Assembly (NCBI GenBank): GCA_963693285.1
Contig: OY848921.1
Coordinates: 6,399,229-6,463,228, forward strand
From: Xestospongia muta
Taxonomy: Eukaryota; Porifera; Demospongiae; Haplosclerida; Petrosiidae
Direction: 5' to 3'
DNA: 64,000 nt
Below are positions 36,403-47,114 of the stretch, one piece after another (positions within the stretch are counted from its first letter, which is position 1; every line of letters begins with the position of its first letter). The notes below the pieces were generated by a model that saw only the letters and a list, made by a program, of their open reading frames with translations, ran no database searches and was not told where the DNA came from. Made by a program: the position numbers and the translations under genes.

Positions 36403-39353
36403 ATGGCAGGTTTATTATCACAGGATGATGTTGAAAAGGCCCAAGAGGCACTAAGAATTCTGCGGTCAATTCCTTTCCCTATCTCATCGTCAGCAGCTCA
36501 TGGCCCTAGCATTAGCTCTGGTGAGACTGAATTGTGTATGTATACTGTACATGCATACAGTCACTTGCATTCAAGAGCACAATCATGTGTACAGATCAGT
36601 AGACATATTTTATTTGTGTAGTTACTGCTATCACAGTCTCTAGTACACATCTGCATGCAGGTATATAGGTTGAGAAATGACCTTTCATATATGTCTACCT
36701 ATGTATAGATAATGCAGGTGCTACAGTTCAACAAACATGTGATGTTGCACTGAGCAATCTCCAAAGAGCCAGAGAAAGGCTCACTGCTAGTGCTTGAGAA
36801 TCTAAAAATGAAAGTTCTTTTAGCAGGGAATTCACTCGAACATCATCTTTCTTAGGACAGAAGAGAAATTCTGTGAAACTACTGGGCAAAGCAACCTTGT
36901 AAACGTGCAGCGAGAACATGGACGTACAAATTTGTTTGTTTAAGTCGTTGTGCCCAAGACATCATACCAACTACTGATAGTGAGAAAGATGCTTTGTTGG
37001 AAGCTGGGCTTGGGGAGAAGAAGATTGTCATTGAAGATGTTGACTGCTCAGGGGAAGAGTTTTGTGAACTATTGCATGCAGCATTTCCAAAATTAAAAGA
37101 TTCTGGTAGCTTCATATTTGCAAAGTGCAAGTGTAATTCACAGTTTTTAGAACCACTCTCATCTATGTGCTTAACCTCACCAAGACGTTTACAAGAAAGA
37201 ATTGGTAACTCTAGAACATACATCATCCCATTACAGAGAGATTTAGACTTGACACCCTGTCAACTTTCACCTGGGGTAAGGCTTGCAGATTATTAATCTG
37301 AACATATTTATTATACATGTACACATAGCCTGTGGAGAAGTGCCTATCATGTGCTGAGGACGTCCCTGTAACAGTGTTATGTCAGCATTTGTCATCATGT
37401 ATAGAGCAAAGGTGAGCTGTCTGCGATGTTTATGACTTGTGTTGTTTACATGTCATGTAGGAGTGGGGTAGAGGAAGATATGCAACAGTCAAGTGATGAG
37501 GATTTTGACCTACCACCACCAACTCTTGTTCATACTCCACATCCTTCCATGTCATCAAGTAGTGTTGACCTTATTGATGAAGAGCCTGATCTAGAAATTG
37601 AAGAGACAGAAGATGCAATTGTCACACATGTACTTGAGCAAAGCGTTAGAGAATGTGATGAAGTTGGCAGGTAATGTTGCATAGATGGTGCTTGTACACC
37701 TCTCTTGTATCTGTAGTCATTCAATGGAAGACATCATACGAAGGTTGTCCAGAAAAGTGGAGCATTATGATGAATTTTTATTACAAGTTGACAGAGAATG
37801 TGTACTTGCGGACTGTTTTAAAATTGTCAACAATTGTGACTTTTCTCCCACTAAACTTATCAAAGTATGCACAGGTTATATTTTGACATAAACAGGACTT
37901 TCGTTGATAGGTTGTCTTCAAAGGAGAACAGGGTGAAGATGGTGGAGGACTAAGAAGAGTACTTTGGCACCTTTTCTCATTACAACTGAAGTAATGTTAC
38001 TTTGAGGGTGAAGAGAATAAGAAAGTAGTTCGACGTGATATTCTTGGTCTTCAGGTAAATAATGTGTGAAATTGATGATATTGATTGTTTTAAATGTATG
38101 AAATCTGTTGCTGCTAATTATTTTCTCTCAACTCCATTGTAGACAAATGTTTTTTACAAAATTGGCTGTTTGATGTCTGTATCTCTTAGTCAAGGAGGAT
38201 CAGGCTATCCTTATATCTGTTAGGGGGTTTATGATTACCTTTGTGGCAAGGAGCTTAACGAAATCACTATTGACTACACTATTATACATGATTATGACAT
38301 CAAGCTATTAGTAAGCAAGGTAAATAAGTCATGATGACAACATTATAATTACTTCTAATTTAAGAGTGTATTCGTGTGAGACTTACTGAATTAATCTAAT
38401 TCTGTTGTGTAGTTTCTTTATTTTATGTGTTAAAAAGAATGAGAGTACTGTATTATTTATGGACTTGTTAATTGTTGTCTTAGATTATAGATGCTGTCAG
38501 CAACGAGGACATCCAAGCCCTATCAATGGATGCAATAGAAGTACTGTCCAACTGTGGGTTCAACAAGGGTCCCACAACTTTGACACTTGAATATCGTTCT
38601 ACTTTGGTCCATAGTATCACAATGTACTATACAATACTTCGATCAAAAGCCGAGCTTGATCAACTATGGAACGGACTTCAAAGACTTGGTGTGGCAGATG
38701 CCACGAAGTCTCACCAAAATAGTCTAGAATCCCTTTTCACTGCTCCTTCACACCCTACTGAATTGACTCCAGATATCAAGTAGTACATGTACTCTCTGGC
38801 AATGTGTTTTTCATTTATTCCTAATAGTTATTATCAAGTCACTGTTTCAAAACAGAGCTCGCTACTCTGAGAATTCAAGTCATAGAAAAGAGAAAGAGAT
38901 GGCAAGATATGTACTTTTTGGCGACTATTTAGAGGATTGCAAAGGTAAGTAGTTCAGAAATTCTAACTAAAAGGCGACTTGTATCTACCAATAATGTTAA
39001 GACTTTCTCATGATGAGGTTGGTCTTGTGGTTTAGCACTCTAAGTAATTACACAATTAAATTAGTTTACAGCCTCCACTGTTTAAGTGGTTTCTTTGATG
39101 TCATTCATTAGTTAGTTCATGTATACATTCACTAAGATTGGTTATAAGACTTGAATACACTGTTTTTATGTACTTTCACATTTCTTATAGATGAGTGTAA
39201 TGAAGTCTCCTTGAAGGATGTTCTCAGTTTTTTACTGGTTCATCAGCTGTACCTCCACCTGGGTTTGATATAGGTCCAACTATGTCGTTCAGCCACAATG
39301 CAGTTTATCCAACAGCCTCTACATGTGTTTTCTCACTCACTCTACCCACATGA
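36403..39353 (+). pseudogene. HECT-type ubiquitin-ligase-like gene, left-arm copy (broken)
   Basis: Multi-exon gene starting at an ATG at 36403 (MAGLLSQDDVEKAQEALRIL). Order: helical N-terminus; a block common to fish and coral G2/M-phase-specific-E3-like proteins (TWTYKFVCLS, GLGEKKIV, RTYIIPLQRDLDL); a C2HC-like zinc finger (37330-37411, CLSCAEDVPVTVLCQHLSSC); acidic linker; HECT N-lobe (VVFKGEQGEDGGGLRRVL, NVFYKIGCLMSVSLSQGGSG); C-lobe with PPPGF and catalytic Cys in PTASTC (39324-39326). HECT ligases carry ubiquitin on that Cys. Lesions: TGA at 36795, a frameshift near 36898, TAA at 37992 where the other arm has a Glu codon, and TAG at 38221. It ends LPT-stop at 39353 and lacks the HECT tail kept by the right copy. 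Confidence 0.8.
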
Positions 39354-39650
39354 TATGACTTCTTAACTCTCTTTTTATTTTAATTATTCAGATAATAAAA
39401 GTTTATATCTGTGTGTGCTCCATAAAGATGGAGGGGGAGGGTGGGGTTCTTGGTGAAACTTGACTATGATGACATCATAATGAAATACATATAGTGATGT
39501 CATCATATTGATGACATCACCTAAACCCAAAACCAAACCTAACATTATTAACTTTATGACACATTGTGATGTCATCATAGGACATGCCACATGTTGAGTT
39601 GTTAGTTTGTTACATCATCAGTCAAGTCACACCAAGAAGCACCCATAAAG
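39350..39650 (+). promoter_or_regulatory. Integrase upstream region with four CRE-like palindromes
   Basis: TGATG(A/T)CATCA, an 11-bp near-perfect palindrome, occurs at 39467-39477, 39495-39505, 39509-39519 and 39567-39577. The last ends 74 bp before the integrase ATG. The spacing, repetition and similarity to ATF/bZIP sites suggest a promoter or a transposase-binding region. The block also lies exactly at the inner end of the left arm. Confidence 0.5.
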
Positions 39651-41285
39651 ATGGACGGTTGGATTGAGAGCATAGACAAACTTGAAGAAAGAATAAAGAT
39701 GATTAAGAGAATCTATTCCTCGAGTTCTATAGAAGCTAAGGAGGCTCTTATTGAGGGAGCTGACCATTTATTGGAAGCATGTGTACAGCTGGAACTGCTG
39801 GTTCCTAATCGTCACGACTTCACTGCTGTGACTAGAGTAGTCCAACAACTGATTGTGCAATTAAATACTGACTATGAGATAGAGGTGATTACTTCGGGTG
39901 TGAGACGACCTTTAGACATATGTGAGGATCAAGTTAGATTCTTGGTTGAAAATGGATTTAAAGAAACTGAAATTGCTATCCTGATTGGTTGCTCGATAGG
40001 TACGATTCAAAGAAAACTAAAGGAGTTTGGGATAGAATTCAATCGATTCAGTGAAATAACTAATCAAGATTTGGATGACCTAGTTAAGAAGATTGTAACA
40101 CGCTTACCTGCTTGTGGCACACAATCAATACAGACTCTGCTTAAGGTTAATGGTGTGATATTGCAAAGAGAAAGAGTGAGAGAGTCAATTCGTCGTGTTG
40201 ACCCCTTGGGACTGGAAACTAGGCTACATAGCACTCTTCATCGTTGGCAATATAACGTTGCAAGCCCCAATGCATTGTGGCACATCGATGGATATCACAA
40301 GCTTATAAGGTGGCGGTTAGTAATACATGGAGGTATAGATGGATATAGCCGAGTTCCAGTTTACTTAAAAGTAGCCTCTAATAACAATGCTATGACTGTT
40401 TTTAATGCATTTCTGCAAGCTGTCGAGAGTTATGGATTACCATCTTGTGTACGTTCAGACAATGGAGGAGAAAATGTTCTAGTTGGACGCTTCATGCTCG
40501 ATCATTCCGAGAGAGGTCCAGAAAGAAGTTTCATCTGTGGTAGAAGTGTCCACAACCAAAGGATAGAACGTTTATGGAGAGATCTTTATCAAGGTTGCAT
40601 TAGTTTCTATTACTTCCTATTCTATTCGCTGAAAGAAGTCGGTCTATTAGATCCAGCTAGTGAAGTTGATCTATGTGCCCTTCATTATGTTTATTTACCA
40701 ATTATACAATCTCAAGTGGACATGTTTCGTGAGGTATGGTGTAACCATCCTCTCCGTACAGCACATAACCAAACACCACATCAGCTATGGATTCTGGGAA
40801 TGACTCAAGCTAGGATGGAAACACCAACAAGTATGGCAGTACTAAGAGTTACAGGAACTACTGAAGTATGTATATTTTGTAATCAGTGTCATGTTATACA
40901 GTATGTATATTAGCCTATGTAGTTTACAAAACATAGCAGATTTTAAGTCTGTAACATTATACCATGTGTAAAGTTAGATTAGCATACTGTTGTGAGTACT
41001 ATTTAGAAAGAAATGAAAGTATTACTTATCAGGTGCTTTTATTTGTAGGATTGTGATTATGGCATTGATTGTAGTGGACCAGTGAGTACTGATGATGATA
41101 GTAATACTGTTATTGTACCTGATCTTCCCTCTAATTTCTTAACTGAACATCAAAGAATCCTATTAGCAGAAGAACTTCAAAAGTATCCCGAGACAAAATT
41201 TGGTGTAGAACACTATTTCTTAGCAAGAGCCTTCCTATCAAACTGCCACTCTCCTCCAAAAACAGTTACACAAACAGTTACATAA
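39651..41285 (+). CDS. DDE integrase/transposase (IS3/retroviral-integrase-like)
   Basis: Two exons, 39651-40865 and 41049-41285, join at a phase-0 intron to give 483 aa without any lesion. Residues ~91-128 form a helix-turn-helix ([20 protein letters not shown]). The catalytic core has D213 ([10 protein letters not shown]), D270 (SDNGGEN) and E306 ([10 protein letters not shown]). The D270-E306 spacing is 35 residues, the D35E arrangement of IS3 transposases and retroviral integrases. The second exon begins [13 protein letters not shown], matching the usual YGIDWDGP segment of the widespread eukaryotic integrase-core family seen in fishes and corals. The role is DNA cleavage and strand transfer at the element ends in the nucleus. 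It is the only intact gene of the element and sits between the arms, convergent with the right HECT copy. A usual Trp is Cys here, of unknown effect. Confidence 0.9.
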
Positions 41286-41475
41286 ACATTTTCACTTTTT
41301 TTGAAAAGATTTCTTCCAAAAAAAGATTGATTGACAAAACATTTTACCAAAATCTCATCATCAAGAGTATACAAGGAAAACAAATAAATTGAACATAAAA
41401 TGAATACAATGAGGATAAGATACATTATTGATTGACATAGTTTCATCAAGAGCATAATATTGAGCATAACATTAA

Positions 41476-44096
41476 TCACACTGAGCCAAACCCACCATGA
41501 CAAGTAAACACCCGATTCATTTTGAGCTTAAATTGATTGTAGTCATTGTAGTATCTTGTAGGTAGAGTGAGTGAGAAAACACATGTAGAGGCTGTTGGAT
41601 AGACTGCATTGTGGCTGAACAACATAGTTGGACCTATATCAAACCCAAGTGGAGGTACAGCTGATGAACCAGTAAAAAACTGAGAACATCCTTCAAGGAA
41701 ACTTCATTACACTCACCTGTAATGAATGTGAAAGTACATAAAAACAGTGTATTCAAGTCTTATAACCAATCTTAGTGAATGTATACATGAACTAACTAAT
41801 GAATGACATCAAAGAAACCACTTAGACAGTGGAGGCTGTAAACTAATTTAATTGTGTAATTACTTAAGAGTGCTAAACCACAAGACCAACCTCATCATGA
41901 GAAAGTCTTAACATTATTGGTAGATACAAGTCGCCTTTTAGTTAAAATTTCTGGACTACTTACCTTTGCAATCCTCTAAATAGTCGCCAAAAAGTACATA
42001 TCTTGCCATCTCTTTCTCTTTTCTATGATTTGAATTCTCAGAGTAGCGAGCTCTGTTTTGAAACAGTGACTTGATAATAACTATTAGGAATAAATGAAAA
42101 ACACATTGCCAGAGAGTACATGTACTACTTGATATCTGGAGTCAATTCAGTAGGGTGTGAAGGAGCAGTGAAAAGGGATTCTAGACTATTTTGGTGAGAC
42201 TTCGTGGCATCTGCCACACCAAGTCTTTGAAGTCCGTTCCATAGTTGATCAAGCTCGGCTTTTGATCGAAGTATTGTATAGTACATTGTGATACTATGGA
42301 CCAAAGTAGAACGATATTCAAGTGTCAAAGTTGTGGGACCCTTGTTGAACCCACAGTTGGACAGTACTTCTATTGCATCCATTGATAGGGCTTGGATGTC
42401 CTCGTTGCTGACAGCATCTATAATCTAAGACAACAATTAACAAGTCCATAAATAATACAGTACTCTCATTCTTTTTAACACATAAAATAAAGAAACTACA
42501 CAACAGAATTAGATTAATTCAGTAAGTCTCACACGAATACACTCTTAAATTAGAAGTAATTATAATGTTGTCATCATGACTTATTTACCTTGCTTACTAA
42601 TAGCTTGATGTCATAATCAGGTATAATAGTGTAGTCAATAGTGATTTCGTTAAGCTCCTTGCCACAAAGGTAATCATAAACCCCCTAACAGATATAAGGA
42701 TAGCCTGATCCTCCTTGACTAAGAGATACAGACATCAAACAGCCAATTTTGTAAAAAAACATTTGTCTACAATGGAGTTGAGAGAAAATAATTAGCAGCA
42801 ACAGATTTCATACATTTAAAACCATCAATATAATTCAAACAATTTCACACATTATTTACCTGAAGACCAAGAATATCATGTCAAACTACTTTTTTATTCT
42901 CTTCACCCTCAAAGTAACATTCCTTCAGTTGTAATGAGAAAAGGTGCCAAAGTACTCTTCTTAGTCCTCCACCATCTTCACCCTGTTCTCCTTTGAAGAC
43001 AACCTATCAACAAAAGTCCTGTTTATGTCAAAATATAACTTGTGCATACTTTGATAAGTTTAGTGGGAGAAAAGTCACAATTGTTGACAATTTTAAAACA
43101 GTCTTTGGCTCTATACATGATAACAAATGCTGACATAACACTGTTACAGGGACGTCCTCAGCACATGATAGGCACTTCTCCACAGGCTATGTGTACATGT
43201 ATAATAAATATGTTCAGATTAATAATCTGCAAGCCTTACCCCAGGTGAAAGTTGACAGGGTGTCAAGTCTAAATCTCTCTGTAATGGGATGATGTATGTT
43301 CTAGAGTTACCAATTCTTTCTTGTAAACGTCTTGGTGAGGTTAAGCACATAGATGAGAGTGGTTCTAAAAACTGTGAATTACACTTGCACTTTGCAAATA
43401 TGAAGCTACCAGAATCTTTTAATTTTGGAAATGCTGCATGCAATAGTTCACGAAACTCTTCCCCTGAGCAGTCAACATCTTCAATGACAATCTTCTTCTC
43501 CCCAAGCCCAGCTTACAACAAAGCATCTTTCTCACTATCAGTAGTTGGTATGATGTCTTGGGCACAACGACTTAAACAAACAAATTTGTGCGTCCATGTT
43601 CTCGCTGCACGTTTACAAGGTTGCTTTGCCCAGTAGTTTCACAGAATTTCTCTTCTGTCCTAAGAAAGATGATGTTCGAGTGAATTCCCTGTTAAAAGAA
43701 CTTTCATTTTTAGATTCTCAAGCACTAGCAGTGAGCCTTTCTCTGGCTCTTTGGAGATTGCTCAGTGCAACATCACATGTTTGTTGAACTGTAGCACCTG
43801 CATTATCTATACATAGGTAGACACATATGAAAGGTCATTTCTCAACCTATATACCTGCATGCAGATGTGTACTAGAGACTGTGATAGCAGTAACTACACA
43901 AATAAAATATGTCTACTGATCTGTACACACGATTGTGCTCTTGAATGCAAGTGACTAGATATACTTGGTATGCATGTACAGTATACATACACAATTCAGT
44001 CTCACCAGAGCTAGTCCTGGGTCATGAGATGCTGACAATGAGATAGGGATGAGAATGGGCCTTTTCAACATCATCCTGTGATATTAAGTCTGCCAT
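41476..44096 (-). pseudogene. HECT-type ubiquitin-ligase-like gene, right-arm copy (broken, full C-terminus)
   Basis: Mirror copy of the left-arm gene, read on the minus strand from ATG at 44096 to TGA at 41476. It alone keeps the full HECT tail after the catalytic Cys (41581-41583): LPTRYYNDYNQFKLKMNRVF, then GGFGSV and stop, lying beyond the inner arm boundary. Lesions shared with the left copy: TAG at 42885-42887, the N-terminal TGA and the frameshift. Private lesions: TGA at 42881-42883, where the left copy reads CGA (CpG to TpG); a ~404-bp deletion removing the exons that correspond to 37407-37810; and a ~20-bp deletion in the first exon. Where the left copy has TAA (37992), this copy reads GAA. 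It converges on the integrase gene. Confidence 0.8.
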
Positions 44097-44276
44097 GTTG
44101 AAACTGCCCTAGTTAAATAAGTTAACTTCATTGACAAAACATAAACATTTGACAGTTAATACTTACAGGCAACTAAAAGTGCTCTCTCAAACTTCAAACT
44201 TATCTTCGCACCACATAAAGACTGAGCAAACAGTAGCAAGACGTTCATTTATTCTTTCTAGATACTTTTTTGTAAG

Positions 44277-45620
44277 TCCAATTTAATTGTAAGTGAATTT
44301 ATATATAATAGCTCACCTAAACCAGGAATTAATAGACTTCTCATAATGTTCTACAACAGCCAATGGAGAGAACAAGAAAATATTTTTTTGTCTAGAAAGA
44401 TGATGGCACATGAAACAACCAACTATTACTATATTACTCTTACCAGAAGACAGCAGCTCTATTAGAAGACAATGTCAAAAATTAGTCAGCAAGATTGTCC
44501 TAAAATGAGGTTAAGTGAAAAGGTGTTGAACACGCCTTGTGTACCACTAACACATGCCCTTAACATGTAAGATCAATAATTATTTTGATTACATGTCTGT
44601 ATGTTTATTTATCACACAGGTCAACTAAGGTTATTAGCCACATGTGTGTTTTAGGCTTGTGAGCCTGTAAGACTGTACCTAGAGTAAACTACAGCAACAA
44701 AATACAGGCATATGTCTAGTCATAAGATGCAACTGATTAATTTTTAGTACATTTGTATATAAACTCACCTGAGTCTGGACACAAGAAACTTGTGATAACT
44801 CAGATTGTGTAGAAGACCAAAGGAGAACAAGTACTTCAGCTTGAATGCTTAACTCTAACACGAGAGCTCTGAACTCTGAAGAATCATTGAATTTCCAACT
44901 CTAACACAAGAGTTCTGAGAAGTCAATCCTAACACAATAATTCTGAAAAGAGTAAAGTGTTCATATAATTTGACAACTAAGACAACAATGCATTCAAAAA
45001 ACCAGCAGGTCTAAACTATTACCAATCTAAAGCTGTCCTAAAAAGGGTCAAGTGAGAGGTGTTGGAACATTTCTTGGTAACAAAGACAAAAACAGTCATT
45101 GTAAAACCACAAAATTATTATACCACATGCCTGAGTGGAGCATGCAAAGACTCATAATTATCACATAGGTAAAGCTGATGCCTTGTATGCAATTTAGACT
45201 GGTTGGGTTCTAAATTTAGTAGTTGCTCACTAAAAATCCTAACAGGAATGAAAAGTAGCAGGAAAGTAATTGATACATTGTTCCTAAGATTAGGAACATA
45301 TTTTTGGCACATATATAGAGGATACAATACAATATCTTAAATATTTATAGTGTCCTTCAGTACTGCTTGAGAGAGAGCATTTATACTTTCAGTACCAATT
45401 AATAACAGTATCCAAGATTAAATTAGTTTCACACATAACCAACAACAATTATTTAAAATAACTATACTACTACTAAAACAATATGGAGAAACCAATAGTG
45501 AACTTCAAATTATTATAAAATTTAGAAACAACTTATAACAATAACAATACTACTACTACAAAACTAATACTAATACTAACAATATTAGTAATAATGTTAA
45601 TAAAAATAACAATAACAATA
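44277..45620. other. Right-arm segment without left-arm counterpart
   Basis: No gene seen. It contains short diverged direct repeats of CTAACACRAGAGYTCTGA near 44850-44945. Two ~40-bp related blocks (GTCCTAAAA...GTGTTG) lie at about 44500 and 45034. The ATT/GTT microsatellite tract begins at about 45530. Confidence 0.6.
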
Positions 45621-45629
45621 ATGGCCATG

Positions 45630-45675
45630 ATCATAATAATGATAATAACAGCAACAACAACAACCAACAACAACG

Positions 45676-45707
<32 letters not shown>

Positions 45708-45745
45708 AATAATAACAATAATAATAATTATAATAATAATTATAA
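45630..45745. repeat. AAC/AAT low-complexity tract, right arm
   Basis: Inverted counterpart of the left-arm tract at 32266-32390. Confidence 0.9.
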
Positions 45746-45984
45746 TCTGATGAGTTAAACATAGGTCAATGAGAACAGAAAGTAGATAGTATCTTGAGAA
45801 TATCACCTTACCAAGTACCTTCCTATAATAAGAAGAGAACCGTTCTGTTCGTTGCCACGCCCATTTTGACCCTTAATTGACCCCCATCTTAAATACTGAA
45901 ATAGAGAGAATTTCTAGTATGATCGAGTATCGAGACTTACCAAAATTGAAGATTGCTAATTGAATAGCTAAAATTTTGAATTGC

Positions 45985-46236
45985 AAATTCACCATAAAAT
46001 CGTGAATTCACGAATTGCAATAATCGTGAACTCTCGGTAAAAACGTGAATTGAGAAGTGGAATAATTGCGAATTCACAGTAAAATCGTGAATTGTGAAAT
46101 ATGATAATCGTGAATTTCCGGGTAGTGTCATGAGTTTTGAGTGTGCAATAATCGTAAATTACTGGAAAATCGTGAATTTTGAGTGTTCAATAGTCGTGAA
46201 TTTGATGCCTATTTTTGTCGTGGTTTGTATTCCATA
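45985..46236 (-). repeat. Right terminal inverted repeat with subterminal AATCGTGAA repeats
   Basis: Inverted version of the left end, with AATCGTGAATT units and the terminal 31 bp matching the left terminus. The element stops at 46236, directly followed by ROCO-3 Death-domain sequence. Confidence 0.85.
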
Positions 46237-46402
46237 GAGATCACTCTGTCAATGATCATAAATACATGGCTTTTGGAGAAAGACAAAAAACCACATGATA
46301 ATAGAGGCAGTGGACAGTTCAGGGAGCCATGACACATGTGATAATATTCAAGAATTCTTAATGAAACCTGATGTGTACACAAAATACTCTAAACAATATT
46401 AA
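46237..46402 (+). pseudogene. ROCO-3 remnant, Death-domain end
   Basis: Corresponds to about 6780-6947 of ROCO-1: SMIINTWLLEKDKK, then NIQEFLMKPDVYTKYS and stop at 46402. Stops and a frameshift lie between the two parts. It is the other half of the remnant at 31370-31694; the transposon sits between them. Confidence 0.8.
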
Positions 46403-47114
46403 CTGATGAGTGCATTGTCCTAACTTGTATGCAATAATACTATAGGGAGATTTATAGTGTAATTATATAATCTTCATGCTAATTATTCATAGCAATTTCT
46501 TTAGTTTCTTCACTCACAGATCCAGATAGCTGCATGTGTGTATATGCAGCTATCAATTGTAATTAAAGAAGTAATTTTATATATTTACTTTCATATATCA
46601 TCAGATCTACAGGAAATATTGCTGCAAACATGTATTATTCATTGTGCTCTACTGACATCTAGGTCAGGTAAAGTGTTCTTTCTATCTAGAAGCCTGAAAG
46701 TAATGCTTAAGTTAAAAACAAACTGATTTAGAAGGGCTAGCTTATCATTAGATCTATTATAATAGTCAATGAGTGTAGAGACTTATTCCTTAGTGTAGAA
46801 TTTTATTTTGTAGTCTGATTATTATAATCTTTAAAATGGTTCTTTATGATACCAAATCATAACAAGTATTGAGATTGTTAACATTCACCTCATCCATGTG
46901 CACACATAAAAAATGTGTTTATTTAATATATTGCATTGTGCACATGCTATCTAATGTCTCTAGATTTAGTATGTCAACAGTACACACATTAAATGTCATT
47001 TCTGCCTACACTGTTCTCCACCCTTTATTGCAAGACATGTTAGTGATGATACCTTATAACTACACAGAGTAAAAATTTTAGCTCCTCTCTTTCTAAGGAT
47101 ATCCTAGGGCAAAG
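46403..47114. other. Spacer before the second fusion gene
   Basis: No gene seen up to about 47030, where homology to the region before the first fusion gene begins (TTATTGCAAGACATGTTAGT). AT-rich. Confidence 0.6.

Larger units (their letters stand above)
31695..46236. mobile_element. 14.5-kb DNA transposon with long inverted arms, integrase and HECT genes
   Basis: The ends are inverted repeats: TATGGAATACAAACCACGAC at 31695 and its complement ending at 46236. Matching inverted sequence continues through the arms with gaps: 31695-32394 with 45621-46236, and 36225-39349 with 41564-44276. Unmatched blocks lie at 32395-36224 and 44277-45620. The 2.2-kb centre (39350-41563) carries an intact DDE integrase gene. 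Each arm carries a decayed HECT-ligase gene. Immediate flanks (TTCAAG and GAGATC) show no target duplication beyond a possible TA, and about 340 bp of the ROCO-3 target is missing. The element is therefore rearranged, or its insertion was accompanied by deletion. The integrase type suggests the eukaryotic IS3-like group (IS3EU) as the first comparison. Confidence 0.85.

Noticed and set aside
36879..37226. 115-codon minus-strand frame in the left HECT gene and its mirror at 43289-43636
   Set aside because: Antisense of the TWTYKFVCLS exon, which has clear family similarity on the sense strand.
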